The notes: generated by a model from the sequence alone, not told the origin. A stretch of 64,000 bases of DNA from Hymenobacter sp. BT18 (GCF_012273015.1 NZ_CP050954.1:248001-312000); one strand, 5' to 3'; shown: positions 53,578 through 64,000, counted from the first letter of the stretch. A program made the numbers and translations.

Positions 53578-55821
53578 GTGTCCACCTCTTTCGCTGACGT
53601 TTCTTTCGTGTATGACGCACTGCCGGGCTCCGTGCTCCTGCTGCAGGCCAATGCGCCGGACTTTACGCTACTGGCCCTCAGCGACGACCTGCTGCCCCGC
53701 CTTGCCTCCACCCGAGCGGAGGTAGTAGGCCGCAGCCTCTGGGCCGTGTGTACTGCCAACCCAGCCCTACCCGGCGCCGCCAAGCCAGCCGGCCTGGCTA
53801 GCGCCTTGCAGCACGCCCTGCTCACCCGGCAAGCCACCCAGTACGCCATCGGGCCGGGCTGGAGCCCCCACGAAGAGGAGGCCAACTGGGTAGCCCACAT
53901 CCGGCCGGTGTCCGATGCAACCGGGGAAGTTCGCTGCCTGGTGCTCAGCTTCAGCCACGGCGGGCGGCTACCAGCGGCGGGTGTTCTGCAAGGGCAGGAA
54001 AGTGCTGCTTACGACCAAACCCTGCTTGAAGCGTGCCCCATTGCCACGGCGCTTTACTTAGGCCCGGAAATACGGGTGCAGTACGCCAACGCCTTGATGC
54101 TGGAGTACTGGGGCAAGGACCCATCGGTAGTGGGCAAAACTTTCTGCGAAGCGCTGCCGGGCCCGGAGAGCCGCGCCTTCCAAGCCCGGCTGGAGCAGGT
54201 ATATGCTACCGGAGAGGCCTACGCGGGGGTATACGAAAAGGCTGCTGTACTGACAGACGGGGCAGCGCACACTGCCTATTTCGATTTTACCTGCAAGCCC
54301 CTGCGTACCCCCCAGGGCCACGTGTACGGCATTCATCACACGGCCACCGACGTAACGGAGGAGGTGCTGACCCGCCAAAAAAGTGAGGCCCGCCGGGAGG
54401 AGCTGGAGTGGTTTAAATTCATGGCCGATCAGGCCCGCGACTTATTTATCCTGGTGCGCGAGAATGGCACTTTTGCTTACCTGAACACCCAGGCGCTGGA
54501 AACCTGGGGCTACACCGCCCGGGAAGCCCAGCAACTGCACGTAGCCGACATCGACCCCACGTACCAACCCAGAATGTTTGCCCTGGGCTTTGCCAAGGCC
54601 CAGCGCGAAATCATTCCCCCTTTCGAAACCCTGCACAAGCGCAAGGACGGACACGTGTTTCCGGTGGAAGTGAGCATGAATGCACTGGTGCTGGGCGGCA
54701 AGCCCCACCTACTGGCCGTAGCCCGCGACATCACCCAGAAAAAGCGCGACCTGGAGGCCCTGCAGGAAAGTGAAGAGCGGTTCCGCATCATGGCCGACGC
54801 CGCCCCCAGCCAGGTGTGGGCCGTGCACCCGGATTCGTCGGTGCGCTACGTGAACCGTACGTTTCTGGAGTTTGTGGGCCTCGACCTGCCTCAATACCTG
54901 GCGAAAGGCTGGTTTTCCTTTTTACACCCCAGCGAGGCGGCCTTTGCCCAGCGCACCCTGGAGCAGGCCATTGACGAGCGGAAACCTTACAGTTTGGAGC
55001 ACCGCATGCGGCGCCACGATGGCGTGTACCGCTGGTTTCTCTCCCAGGGCGCCCCCAGCTACTACGCCAACGGAGAGCTGTACGGCTACGTGGGCGCCGC
55101 CATCGACATCACGGAGCTCAAGCTGGCCAACGAGCAGCTGGTCCGGATAAATAACGACCTGGACAATTTTGTGTACACGGCCTCCCACGACCTGAAGGCC
55201 CCCATCAGCAACATCGAAGGCCTGCTCCACGCCCTGCTGCGCGTGCTCCCCCCGGAAACGCTGCAGTCGGAACAGGTGCTGCAGCTCACGGCACTCATGC
55301 AGGAGTCGGTGGAGCGGTTCAGCAAGACCATTGCCAACCTCACGGACGTAGCCAAGCTGCAAAAAGAACACAGCGCCGAAGCCGTGCCCGTGCAGCTGGC
55401 CACCGCCATTCGGGAAGTGCTCCTGGACCTGCAACCCCAGCTCGGCCGCGGGCACCTGCAGGTGGAAGTTGACGAAACCACCACCATCCGCTTTTCCGAG
55501 AAAAACATCCGCTCCGTGGTGTACAACCTGCTTAGCAACGCCCTTAAATATTGCGCCCCGGAGCGGGAGCCCCACATTGTAGTGCGCTGCGAAGCCCGGG
55601 ACGAGCACCACGTGCTCACGGTGGCCGATAATGGGCTGGGACTGGATGCCAACCAGCAGCGCCAGCTGTTCATTATGTTCAAGCGCCTACACAGCCACGT
55701 AGAAGGTTCGGGCGTTGGACTCTACATGGTCAAGAAGATTATGGAAAACAGTGGGGGCCGCATTGAGGTGGAAAGCACGCCGGGCCTGGGGTCCACGTTC
55801 CGGGTGTACTTTGCCCGCTAA
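53578..55821 (+). CDS. soluble multi-PAS sensor histidine kinase
   Basis: A 747-residue kinase without membrane helices, from a GTG start (MSTSFADVSFVYDALPG). Four PAS-like domains come first (about 10-125, 140-270, 285-400 and 405-520). The last contains RYVNRTFLEFVGLDLPQYLAKGWFSFLHP, typical of PAS_3. Then come HisKA with His537 (ASHDLKAP) and HATPase (NLLSNALKYCAP, GSGVGLYMVKKIME). The TTG 126 bases upstream is less likely as a start. The kinase core is close to that of the preceding gene (FVYTASHDLK in both), so the two may share a target. No regulator lies nearby. Confidence 0.88.
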   Translation: MSTSFADVSFVYDALPGSVLLLQANAPDFTLLALSDDLLPRLASTRAEVVGRSLWAVCTANPALPGAAKPAGLASALQHALLTRQATQYAIGPGWSPHEEEANWVAHIRPVSDATGEVRCLVLSFSHGGRLPAAGVLQGQESAAYDQTLLEACPIATALYLGPEIRVQYANALMLEYWGKDPSVVGKTFCEALPGPESRAFQARLEQVYATGEAYAGVYEKAAVLTDGAAHTAYFDFTCKPLRTPQGHVYGIHHTATDVTEEVLTRQKSEARREELEWFKFMADQARDLFILVRENGTFAYLNTQALETWGYTAREAQQLHVADIDPTYQPRMFALGFAKAQREIIPPFETLHKRKDGHVFPVEVSMNALVLGGKPHLLAVARDITQKKRDLEALQESEERFRIMADAAPSQVWAVHPDSSVRYVNRTFLEFVGLDLPQYLAKGWFSFLHPSEAAFAQRTLEQAIDERKPYSLEHRMRRHDGVYRWFLSQGAPSYYANGELYGYVGAAIDITELKLANEQLVRINNDLDNFVYTASHDLKAPISNIEGLLHALLRVLPPETLQSEQVLQLTALMQESVERFSKTIANLTDVAKLQKEHSAEAVPVQLATAIREVLLDLQPQLGRGHLQVEVDETTTIRFSEKNIRSVVYNLLSNALKYCAPEREPHIVVRCEARDEHHVLTVADNGLGLDANQQRQLFIMFKRLHSHVEGSGVGLYMVKKIMENSGGRIEVESTPGLGSTFRVYFAR

Positions 55822-55854
55822 CCCCGCAGTGATTCAGCACGAGTCATAAACAGA

Positions 55855-55890
55855 GCAAGCCCCATCCGGCGTGGGCCGAACGGGGCTTGC
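55855..55890. terminator. possible terminator between convergent genes
   Basis: The stem GCAAGCCCC / GGGGCTTGC with an 18-base loop lies between the kinase stop and the end of the minus-strand PA2169-type gene. Only a weak T-run is present on either side. Confidence 0.5.
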
Positions 55891-55910
55891 AGTAGTTTAA
55901 GCAAACACGC

Positions 55911-56564
55911 TTATTGCTTGTCTTCCAGCTTTTTTAGCCGGTCGTAGGTTTTTTGGGAAAGCTCGTACTGATGCTGCACGGCCACCCGGATGGAGCCGGT
56001 GAGGGTGCCTTGCTCCAGGGCGTCTTCGTAGGCTTTCAAAGCCCACTCCTCCCCGTACACATTGGAGCCCAGGATGGCTTTTTCGCTCCGGCCCGTGAGC
56101 AGGGCCTTGGCGTCCATCCAGCCTCGGTAAAGCTTGCCTTTCAGCGTGGTGCTCGTTTCCGTGGGCTCCCCCTGCGCCCGCAGGGCGGCATTCAGCTCGT
56201 TGGAGAACTGCTGACTCTGGCTGACCAACTGCTTGTAGTAGCCCGTCAGCTCGGCATCGGTGCTTTCGGCGGCCGCGCGCTGATACCCTTCTATCCGGTC
56301 GTTTACGAAATACAGCAGCTCCCGCAGCGTGTCGGCCTGGTTGGTTTGCGAAGCGGTTTTATTGCGGCGCGCCAGGTAGCCTACCCCGGCTACGAGCAGG
56401 GCCCCGCCCACTACCTTCTGCAGGGTGCTGAGTTTATTGAGGCTGGCGGCCGAACGGCCCAGCAGGTCGCCCATGGTTCCTTGGGTAAAACGCGTTGCAG
56501 TAGCCGGGCCCGCCGCGCGTTGCGCGGTGCGGGCCGTGGGGTAAGATGATGCGGACTGGTTCAT
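55911..56564 (-). CDS. PA2169-type four-helix-bundle protein (DUF2383, ferritin-like)
   Basis: A 217-residue protein. Residues 45-65 include a short hydrophobic segment (VVGGALLVAGVGYLA) followed by basic residues. The C-terminal 145 residues resemble the DUF2383/PA2169 ferritin-like domain: LRELLYFVNDRIEGYQRAAAE, LTGYYKQLVSQSQQFSNEL, SEKAILGSNVYGEEWALKAYEDAL and IRVAVQHQYELSQKTYDRL. Its conserved Glu, Tyr and His residues suggest a possible metal-binding or stress-related role, but the function is not established. Transcribed alone on the minus strand. Confidence 0.85.
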   Translation of the reverse strand: MNQSASSYPTARTAQRAAGPATATRFTQGTMGDLLGRSAASLNKLSTLQKVVGGALLVAGVGYLARRNKTASQTNQADTLRELLYFVNDRIEGYQRAAAESTDAELTGYYKQLVSQSQQFSNELNAALRAQGEPTETSTTLKGKLYRGWMDAKALLTGRSEKAILGSNVYGEEWALKAYEDALEQGTLTGSIRVAVQHQYELSQKTYDRLKKLEDKQ

Positions 56565-56702
56565 AGGTCTAGCGTAGGATGGTGAAAAACACCTTGCTCT
56601 ACGACCTGGTTAAGCAGTTAGTTATGTTGAGCTTAGCCACTTGTTCCGGCCACACTGCTGCCGGGGCTGCCTGTTCTCTTTGACCCGAAACACGACCAGG
56701 AC

Positions 56703-56732
56703 TTGCTTGTGCGACCGAAAAGTGTAAGTTTG
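56703..56732 (+). promoter_or_regulatory. Bacteroidota-type promoter (TTG-N19-TAAGTTTG)
   Basis: TTG at 56703-56705 and TAAGTTTG at 56725-56732, separated by exactly 19 bases, fit the primary sigma-factor consensus of Bacteroidota (TTTG/TTG-N19-TAnnTTTG). Transcription should begin near 56739 and run into the gene at 56758. Confidence 0.7.
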
Positions 56733-56757
56733 GTGCCAATGCTCCGGTATATTCTTC

Positions 56758-57036
56758 ATGGAAATCCACCCCGAACTTGTTACCATTCGCCGGCAGATGC
56801 GCCAGCTGTTTCATGAGCGGGCGGAGCTGGGCACCCTCGACACGTTGCGCCAGCAGTGGCAGCAGACCCTGAAAGCCTTGCAGCAGCAGGCGCTGGAGCC
56901 GCAGGTAGCCCTGCGCGTGGCCAACAGTCTTACGCAGCTGGCCGCCCTGGAGCAGCCCGCCTCGGTTTTCTGGTCGAGCCAGGCCCGGCGGCAGCAGCTG
57001 GAAAATGCCCTTATTCGCGCCGTGCAGGAGCTATAG
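56758..57036 (+). CDS. small helical hypothetical protein
   Basis: A 92-residue, Gln/Leu/Ala-rich, all-helical protein with no signal or membrane helix (MRQLFHERAELGTLDTLRQQ and so on). It has no family I recognise. A well-formed promoter just upstream supports the claim that it is a real gene. The 236 bases after it, up to the GH97 gene, show no gene; TAAGTTCG at 57173 is a near match to a -7 element for the GH97 gene. Confidence 0.55.
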   Translation: MEIHPELVTIRRQMRQLFHERAELGTLDTLRQQWQQTLKALQQQALEPQVALRVANSLTQLAALEQPASVFWSSQARRQQLENALIRAVQEL

Positions 57037-57191
57037 CCTCCGGCCTACCCCCACCACTACGGTCCAGCTACACCGGCCCTGGCCTCGCCGGTGCCGGTCC
57101 GCCCCCAAGCAGCCCCGCGGATTTTTGACGCCAAATAGGCGGCCTGCGCGTGTACATCCGCTTTCGTCTGGCTAAGTTCGCAGCGGCTTAG

Positions 57192-59423
<2,232 letters not shown>

Positions 59424-59440
59424 ACGCAAAACCTCCAACG

Positions 59441-59479
59441 AAGAAGCCCCTTGCGCAGCTGCGCCAGGGGCTTCTTTTT
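59441..59479. terminator. bidirectional terminator between the GH97 and oxidoreductase genes
   Basis: AAGAAGCCCC pairs with GGGGCTTCTT around an inner GCGCAGCTGCGC palindrome, with a T-run on the plus strand and A-run before the left arm. It lies between the GH97 stop (59423) and the end of the convergent gene (59496). Confidence 0.88.
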
Positions 59480-59495
59480 GATTTATGGGTCGGCT

Positions 59496-61736
59496 TTAAA
59501 TCAGCTTATCGGGGGTGATGGGCAGCTCCCGCACCCGCTTGCCGGTGGCGTTGAACACGGCATTGGCAATGGCCGGCGCTACGCCGATAATGGCTATTTC
59601 GCCAATACCCTTCGTACCCAGGGCATTCACGTGCGGGTCGGGCTGGTTGACGAAGGCTACTTCCACGGCTGGCGAATCGGCGTGCACGGGCACGTGGTAG
59701 TCGGCAAAGTCCTTGGTGACGTAGCGCCCAAACCGGTCATCGATGTGGGCAGCCTCCATCAGGGCCATGCCGATACCGCCCACGGCCCCGCCCTTCATCT
59801 GGTTGCCGGCCGTTTTCTCATTCACGATAGTCCCGGCATCAGCGCAGGAAACCAGCTTGCTCACGCGCACTTCCCCGGTCAGCTCATGCACCCGCACCTC
59901 GACAAAATGCACCGAAAACGAGTACATGGAATACTGCTGGCCTTCCGGGCCGGGGCGGGCTTCCACCATCACAGCTTTGTCACCGCCCTGCTTGATTAGG
60001 TCGGCGTAAGCCACGCGGGTGGCGGGGTTGCTGCTTAACGCCAGGTAGCCATCGGTTAGGGTCACGTCCTCTTTTTTGGCAGAAGCAAAGGCAGCGTTGC
60101 TGGCCCCGGCCAAACCGCGCAGCTTGTCTTTCAGGGCCAGGCAGGCTTCCTGCGTGGCTGGCCCTACGCTGTTTACCGTGGAGGAGCCGCCCTGGGTGCC
60201 GGCCTTGGGAAACGAGGAGTTGCCGAGCTCAAACCGGATTTTCTTGGGGTCCAGGCCCAGCGTGTCGGCCGCAATCTGCGTCATCACGGTGCCGGTGCCC
60301 GGGCCAATGTCGGTGGTGGCACACTGCAGCAGCACGGTACCATTTGCCAGCAGCTGGGCTCCTACGGTGGCCGCTCCGCGGTGCGCGCCAAACGTGCCCA
60401 CGCCCATGCCGTAGCCGATGAGCCACTCCCCGTCGCGCAAAGAACCGGGTTTGAGCTGGCGCTTGCTCCAGCCAACCCGCTCGGCCCCCAGCTGGTAGCA
60501 CTCCTTCAGAAACTTAGTGCTCCAGGGCTTGCCGTTTTCCGGGTCCTTGTCGGTGTAGTTGCGCAGGCGGAACTCCAGGGGGTCCAGGTTCAGCATATGC
60601 GCCATTTCATCCATAGCCGACTCCAGCGCAAAGGCCCCGGTAGCCTCGCCCGGGCCGCGCATCCAGATGGGAGAACATACGTCCAGCGAAACCAAGCGGT
60701 AGCGCGTGGTCACGTTGGGGGCTTGGTACATCATCCGCGTCTGGGCCAGGGTCGACTCAGTGAACTCCTCGTAGTTGGAGGTTTGCCCGATGGATTCGTG
60801 GGTAATGGCCGTGATTTTGCCGTCGGGTGTCGCACTCATGCCCAGCTTCTGCCAGGTGTAGGGCCGGTAGCCTACGTTGGTAAACATCTGCTCCCGGGTC
60901 AGCATCAGCTTTACCGGCCGGTTGACCACCCGGGCCGCAATAATGGCCGCCGACTCGTGGGGCCAGCTGTGCAGGGCGTTGCCGAAAGCCCCGCCCACGA
61001 AGGTGGCAATGACTTTCACGTTTTCCTCGGGCAGGTTCCACTCCTTGGCGAAGTCGCGACGGGTGGCCATGGTGCCCTGGGTTTTGTCGTAAATCGTGAG
61101 CTTATCAGCAGCCTCCCAGTGGGCCGTAATGGCCTGCAATTCCATGGGATGGTGTACTTCCGTGGGAATGACGTACTCACTTTCCAGCTTGATAGCGCCC
61201 AACTTATAAGCATCAGCCTGGCCGCGCTGGTAGTCGTTCATGGGGTGCTTGGGGTTCTTCTTGGCCGCCGTGGGCAGGAAGGCTTCCGAGGCACCGGCCT
61301 CAAGGTTGGTTTTGTGCTTTTCCGGGGCGTATTGTCCCTTCACCAGCCGGGCCGCGTGCCGGGCCCGCTCCCAGCTGTCGGCCACCACTACGGCAATGGG
61401 CTGGTCGCTGTAGTGAATTTTGTCGTCCTTGAAAATTTTCAGGGGCCCGCCCACCGTAGCCGGCTGCGAGGGGTCTTTGCCCGCGGTATCAAAGCCCGGA
61501 ACCTTAGGCGAGTTGAAGTGGGTGATAACGGCCAGCACGCCCGGGGCCCGCTCGGCGGCTTTGGCATCGACGCCGGTAAGACGGCCCTTAGCAATGGTGC
61601 TGCCCACCAGCACCGCGTAGGCCATGTTGGGCAGCTCGTACTCGGCCGAGTATTTAGCCGCGCCGGTTACTTTCAGGTGGCCATCCACCCGGTTCATCGG
61701 CGCCCCGATCTGCTTGTTTTGCGCTTGCTCTTTCAT
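59496..61736 (-). CDS. aldehyde oxidoreductase, molybdenum-binding subunit (PaoC/YagR-like)
   Basis: A 746-residue large subunit of the xanthine oxidase family and the last gene of a three-gene minus-strand operon. It has the molybdopterin-binding segments GGAFGNALHSWPHE, RGPGEATGAFALESAMDE and TDIGPGTGTVMTQIAADTLG, and the catalytic Glu near the C-terminus in GTKGIGEIAI. Organisation and sequence fit the periplasmic PaoABC/YagTSR aldehyde oxidoreductase of E. coli, which oxidises aromatic aldehydes to acids. The substrate here is not known. It begins 12 bases after the FAD subunit gene. Confidence 0.9.
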   Translation of the reverse strand: MKEQAQNKQIGAPMNRVDGHLKVTGAAKYSAEYELPNMAYAVLVGSTIAKGRLTGVDAKAAERAPGVLAVITHFNSPKVPGFDTAGKDPSQPATVGGPLKIFKDDKIHYSDQPIAVVVADSWERARHAARLVKGQYAPEKHKTNLEAGASEAFLPTAAKKNPKHPMNDYQRGQADAYKLGAIKLESEYVIPTEVHHPMELQAITAHWEAADKLTIYDKTQGTMATRRDFAKEWNLPEENVKVIATFVGGAFGNALHSWPHESAAIIAARVVNRPVKLMLTREQMFTNVGYRPYTWQKLGMSATPDGKITAITHESIGQTSNYEEFTESTLAQTRMMYQAPNVTTRYRLVSLDVCSPIWMRGPGEATGAFALESAMDEMAHMLNLDPLEFRLRNYTDKDPENGKPWSTKFLKECYQLGAERVGWSKRQLKPGSLRDGEWLIGYGMGVGTFGAHRGAATVGAQLLANGTVLLQCATTDIGPGTGTVMTQIAADTLGLDPKKIRFELGNSSFPKAGTQGGSSTVNSVGPATQEACLALKDKLRGLAGASNAAFASAKKEDVTLTDGYLALSSNPATRVAYADLIKQGGDKAVMVEARPGPEGQQYSMYSFSVHFVEVRVHELTGEVRVSKLVSCADAGTIVNEKTAGNQMKGGAVGGIGMALMEAAHIDDRFGRYVTKDFADYHVPVHADSPAVEVAFVNQPDPHVNALGTKGIGEIAIIGVAPAIANAVFNATGKRVRELPITPDKLI

Positions 61737-61748
61737 AGAAAATCAGGG

Positions 61749-62732
61749 TTAGGCGGCCGAAGCAGCCGTTCGCAGGGCCTGCACAATGGTGTTAGGCCCA
61801 AGCTTGATCTTGTAGGCATTGTGCTTGAATGCCTTGGCCCCTTGCATGGCTACTTCCGCCGCCTGCCGGAAGGTATCTTCGGTGGCGGGCTTGCCCACCA
61901 GCAGCTGCTCGGCAGCCGTGAGGCGCCAGGGCTTGTGCGCCACCCCGCCCATGGCCAGCCGCGCCGCCTTGATGGTGTTGTTTTCAATGTCGAGGGCAGC
62001 GGCTACCGAGAGCAGGGCAAAGGCGTAAGAGGCCCGCTCCCGTACTTTCTGGTAGTGCACGTATTTGGTAAAAGGCCCATCGGGCACGTCCACGGCCGTT
62101 ATCAGCTCACCTTTCTCCAGGTTGGTGTCTTTCTCCGGGGTGTCGCCGGGCAGGCGGTGGAAGTCGATAAACGGAATGCGCCGCTCCCCTTTTGGACCGC
62201 TTACCAGCACGGTAGCATCCAGGGCTACTAAGGCTACGCTCATGTCGGAGGGGTGCACGGCAATGCACTTGTCGCTAAAGCCGAAGATGGCGTGCATGCG
62301 GTTGATGCCTTCCAACGCACCGCAGCCCGAGCCCGGCTCCCGCTTGTTGCAGGGCATGGCCAGGTCGTAAAAATACGAGCAGCGGGTGCGCTGCAGCATA
62401 TTGCCGCCCACGGTGGCCATGTTACGCAGCTGAGCCGAAGCCCCGGCGTTCAGGGCCTGGGCCAGCAGCGGCTGCCGCTCCCGCACCTGCTTGTCGTCGG
62501 CCACCGTGGAGTTCAAAGCCAGGGCCCCGATGCGCAGCTTGCCCGGGTCGGCGTCGATGCGGGCCAGGGGCAGGCGGTTGATGTCAACCAGCTTCTGGGG
62601 CGTGGCGATGCCGCGCTTCATGAGGTCTACCAGGTTGGTGCCGCCGGCAATAAAGGTGGCATTCGGGTCCTTGGCTACGGCATCGATGGCGGCCTGCTGC
62701 TTGCTAGGCCGCACGTATTGAAACTGGTTCAT
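61749..62732 (-). CDS. aldehyde oxidoreductase, FAD-binding subunit (PaoB/YagS-like)
   Basis: A 327-residue flavoprotein subunit. The FAD-binding loop is FIAGGTNLVDLM (27-38), with ATVGGN after it. Cys118, Cys128, Cys137 and Cys156 (RCSYFYDLAMPC, GSGC, SDKCIAVHPSDM) match the extra [4Fe-4S] cluster loop that distinguishes PaoB-type subunits from ordinary xanthine dehydrogenase FAD subunits. The start at 62732 overlaps the stop of the Fe-S gene by 4 bases; the open frame further upstream is in the Fe-S gene and not used. It passes electrons between the molybdenum and 2Fe-2S subunits. Confidence 0.92.
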   Translation of the reverse strand: MNQFQYVRPSKQQAAIDAVAKDPNATFIAGGTNLVDLMKRGIATPQKLVDINRLPLARIDADPGKLRIGALALNSTVADDKQVRERQPLLAQALNAGASAQLRNMATVGGNMLQRTRCSYFYDLAMPCNKREPGSGCGALEGINRMHAIFGFSDKCIAVHPSDMSVALVALDATVLVSGPKGERRIPFIDFHRLPGDTPEKDTNLEKGELITAVDVPDGPFTKYVHYQKVRERASYAFALLSVAAALDIENNTIKAARLAMGGVAHKPWRLTAAEQLLVGKPATEDTFRQAAEVAMQGAKAFKHNAYKIKLGPNTIVQALRTAASAA

Positions 62733-63361
62733 ACCTTCTGTCCTCCGTTTTTCACTTCCTGAATGGCCGCCACAATGTTGGAGTAGGCCCCACACCGGCA
62801 GATATTGCCGCTCATGTACTCCCGGATTTCGGCCTCCGAGCCGGCGTGCCCCTCGCGCACGCAAGCTACGGCTGACATAATCTGGCCCGGGGTACAGTAG
62901 CCGCACTGAAATCCGTCGTGCTTCACGAAGGCTTCCTGCATGGGGTGCAGCTTGTCGCCCTCGGCCAGCCCTTCGATGGTGGTGATTTTCTTGCCTTCGT
63001 GCATCACGGCAAAGCTCAGGCAGCTGTTTACCCGCTGCCCATCCACGTGCACGGTGCAAGCCCCGCACTGGCCGTAGTCGCAGCCTTTCTTGGTGCCAGT
63101 GAGGTTCAGGTTTTCGCGCAGTAAGTCCAGCAGCGTGGTACGCGGCTCCACCGAGAGCTTGTGCTTTACGCCGTTCACCTCCAGCTTGAGGGGTACTTTT
63201 TCGAAGGCCGCGGCTACTTTTTCATCCAGCTCATTGGTAGCGGCCTGAACGACGGGCCCAGGCACAAAGGTCAAAGCCGTCAGCAGCGACGACTGTTTGA
63301 GGAAGGTGCGGCGGCTTTCGTCGTGGCCGGCCGGCTGTTCCAGGTCGGGAGGAAGAGACAT
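62729..63361 (-). CDS. aldehyde oxidoreductase, 2Fe-2S subunit with Tat signal (PaoA/YagT-like)
   Basis: A 210-residue subunit and the first gene of the operon. A twin-arginine signal (SRRTFLK, Arg17-Arg18) sends the folded complex to the periplasm. The plant-type 2Fe-2S centre is in GCDYGQCGACTVHVDGQRVNSC, and the second 2Fe-2S centre uses CGYCTPGQ and GNICRCGAY. The start at 63361 (MSLPPDLEQ) is chosen because the 72 upstream codons of the open frame lack a signal pattern. It overlaps the FAD gene by 4 bases, so the subunits are likely made together. Confidence 0.93.
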   Translation of the reverse strand: MSLPPDLEQPAGHDESRRTFLKQSSLLTALTFVPGPVVQAATNELDEKVAAAFEKVPLKLEVNGVKHKLSVEPRTTLLDLLRENLNLTGTKKGCDYGQCGACTVHVDGQRVNSCLSFAVMHEGKKITTIEGLAEGDKLHPMQEAFVKHDGFQCGYCTPGQIMSAVACVREGHAGSEAEIREYMSGNICRCGAYSNIVAAIQEVKNGGQKV

Positions 63362-63812
63362 AAGAAGAAAGGATATAACGGAAGAAGGCCAGATACTTTT
63401 GGACCCGCGTTGGGTGGGGCTGGTTATTACCGACTGACCCACCCACCGGCTGCCACGGACAATAAAGTCAGTTAAGGTGGGAAAAGATTTGCCGGCCCAA
63501 ACTAATAAGGAAATTACCGGTACCAGGCCGCGCTGATACGTATACGGGAAGCCCACGCCGGAGGCACGAACAAACAACGGAAAAATGCGGCGGAAGGTAA
63601 GCGGGTGGGCAGGGCAACTAAACGGTGACCAACCCGCAGGGCTGTAGGGCCCGGCCCCGAGGGAAACTGGCGCATCCTATCCAGGGGCGGCCCGGCACGG
63701 GGGCCGAATGCCTCATGCAACGTTTCGGCAGGAAGGCCGCTCCTAGCTATGGGTTAACGCCCGTTCCATAGAGCTAGTGCCCGTATTTTCCAACTTCCCC
63801 CTCCTTACCACG
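63362..63812. other. divergent intergenic region without a recognised gene
   Basis: A 451-base gap between the minus-strand oxidoreductase operon and the small plus-strand lipoprotein gene. No open frame in it has a plausible protein composition. It should contain the promoter of the operon; CAAACTAA at 63498-63505 is a near match to a minus-strand -7 element (TTAGTTTG). No hairpin of the repeat families is present. Confidence 0.5.
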
Positions 63813-63980
63813 ATGAAATTACCCAAAGCTTTGCTAGGTGCCATGCTCGTTGGCATTACGGTGCACGCTACCGGCTGCGCCAAGAAAGGCACGCCCGAAC
63901 CGGCGGGCGAAAAAGTAAGCAAGGACGGCAAAGAAGTCCCCCAACTGCCCGATAATTGCCCGGCCTGCGGACGCGGCTAA
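63813..63980 (+). CDS. tiny lipoprotein with a C-terminal CxxC motif
   Basis: A 55-residue protein. The signal ends in a lipobox (ATGC, Cys22). The mature part is only 34 residues, with a Lys/Glu/Pro-rich linker and the end NCPACGRG (Cys49 and Cys52). The start at 63813 (MKLPKALLG) gives a normal lipoprotein signal; the in-frame ATG at 63777 would add 12 residues. The CxxC could bind a metal or be modified. Nothing nearby suggests a maturation enzyme. The sequence after it reaches the edge of the window. Confidence 0.65.
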   Translation: MKLPKALLGAMLVGITVHATGCAKKGTPEPAGEKVSKDGKEVPQLPDNCPACGRG

Positions 63981-64000
63981 AAGCGTTGGCTCTGCCCCCG

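Noticed and set aside
60381..62231. Plus-strand open frame of 616 codons across the molybdenum oxidoreductase genes
   Set aside because: It is antisense to two operon genes with complete cofactor motifs and has no recognisable domains.
62733..63068. N-terminal extension of the FAD subunit
   Set aside because: This stretch is the coding region of the 2Fe-2S subunit in another frame, and the ATG at 62732 shows the usual 4-base overlap.

Overview
The window looks like chromosomal DNA from a Bacteroidota bacterium, most probably Hymenobacter or a close relative (Cytophagales). The evidence is high GC (AT-poor codons almost throughout), the long plant/Bacteroidota-type IspG, Bacteroidota-style promoters (TTG-N19-TAnnTTTG seen at 56703-56732), many TTG/GTG starts, and intergenic palindromes of the GTCATGCTGAGC type. 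No tRNA, rRNA, CRISPR array, prophage or intact insertion sequence is visible.

Layout. 1-2031: end of an RND/MMPL transporter and small hypothetical proteins. 2072-12840: a conserved SWIM protein / DUF5691 / MoxR ATPase / DUF5682 / VWA cluster related to E. coli YehQ-YehL-YehM-YehP, interrupted by a propeller-like secreted protein, two SUKH (SMI1/KNR4) proteins and an Imm51-like protein. A 50-bp relic of the DUF5682 gene start lies just before the SUKH pair. 12965-15532: two aldo/keto reductases and a DUF1810 protein. 15911-20994: ethanolamine use (permease, EutB, EutC), with a cupin gene and an AT-rich gene carrying an in-frame TAG between eutB and eutC. 21066-24169: HigBA toxin-antitoxin pair, a hypothetical gene and a UPF1-like helicase. 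24306-28827: isoaspartyl peptidase, SlyD, a lipoprotein, AcpH, a PNPOx-fold stress protein and a CrtA-like protein.

29202-36080 is the most unusual region. It encodes a coiled-coil protein, a membrane-anchored PspA-like coiled-coil protein, a fusion of an ABC substrate-binding domain to a C-terminal OmpA peptidoglycan-binding domain, a TauT/NitT-like permease, an ABC ATPase and an outer-membrane porin. A 108-bp relic of a second copy of the ATPase gene follows the porin. The set could form a trans-envelope transporter or envelope-maintenance machine; this is inference.

37034-40390: an NtrC-type response regulator and HAMP/PAS kinase pair. 40554-48137: LeuRS (with an in-frame, AT-richer repeat-like insertion), MmcQ/YjbR, a 57-aa DUF6728-like membrane protein, an NTF2-like protein, an NAD-binding protein, a SUKH-like protein and IspG. 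48355-51930: a lactonase-fold lipoprotein, quinone oxidoreductase and small proteins. 52095-55821: two orphan histidine kinases, the first with an ethylene-receptor-type membrane domain in which every ligand-site residue checked is conserved with exact spacing. 55911-59423: a PA2169-type four-helix protein, a small protein and a SusB-type GH97 alpha-glucosidase. 59496-63361: a PaoABC/YagTSR-type molybdenum aldehyde oxidoreductase operon on the minus strand, followed by a tiny lipoprotein ending in a CxxC motif.

At least nine long intergenic hairpins of one related repeat family are spread over the window, one with a second family nested inside it. Start codons were chosen by eye from family resemblance and context. 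Family names come from recognising sequence motifs, not from searches.
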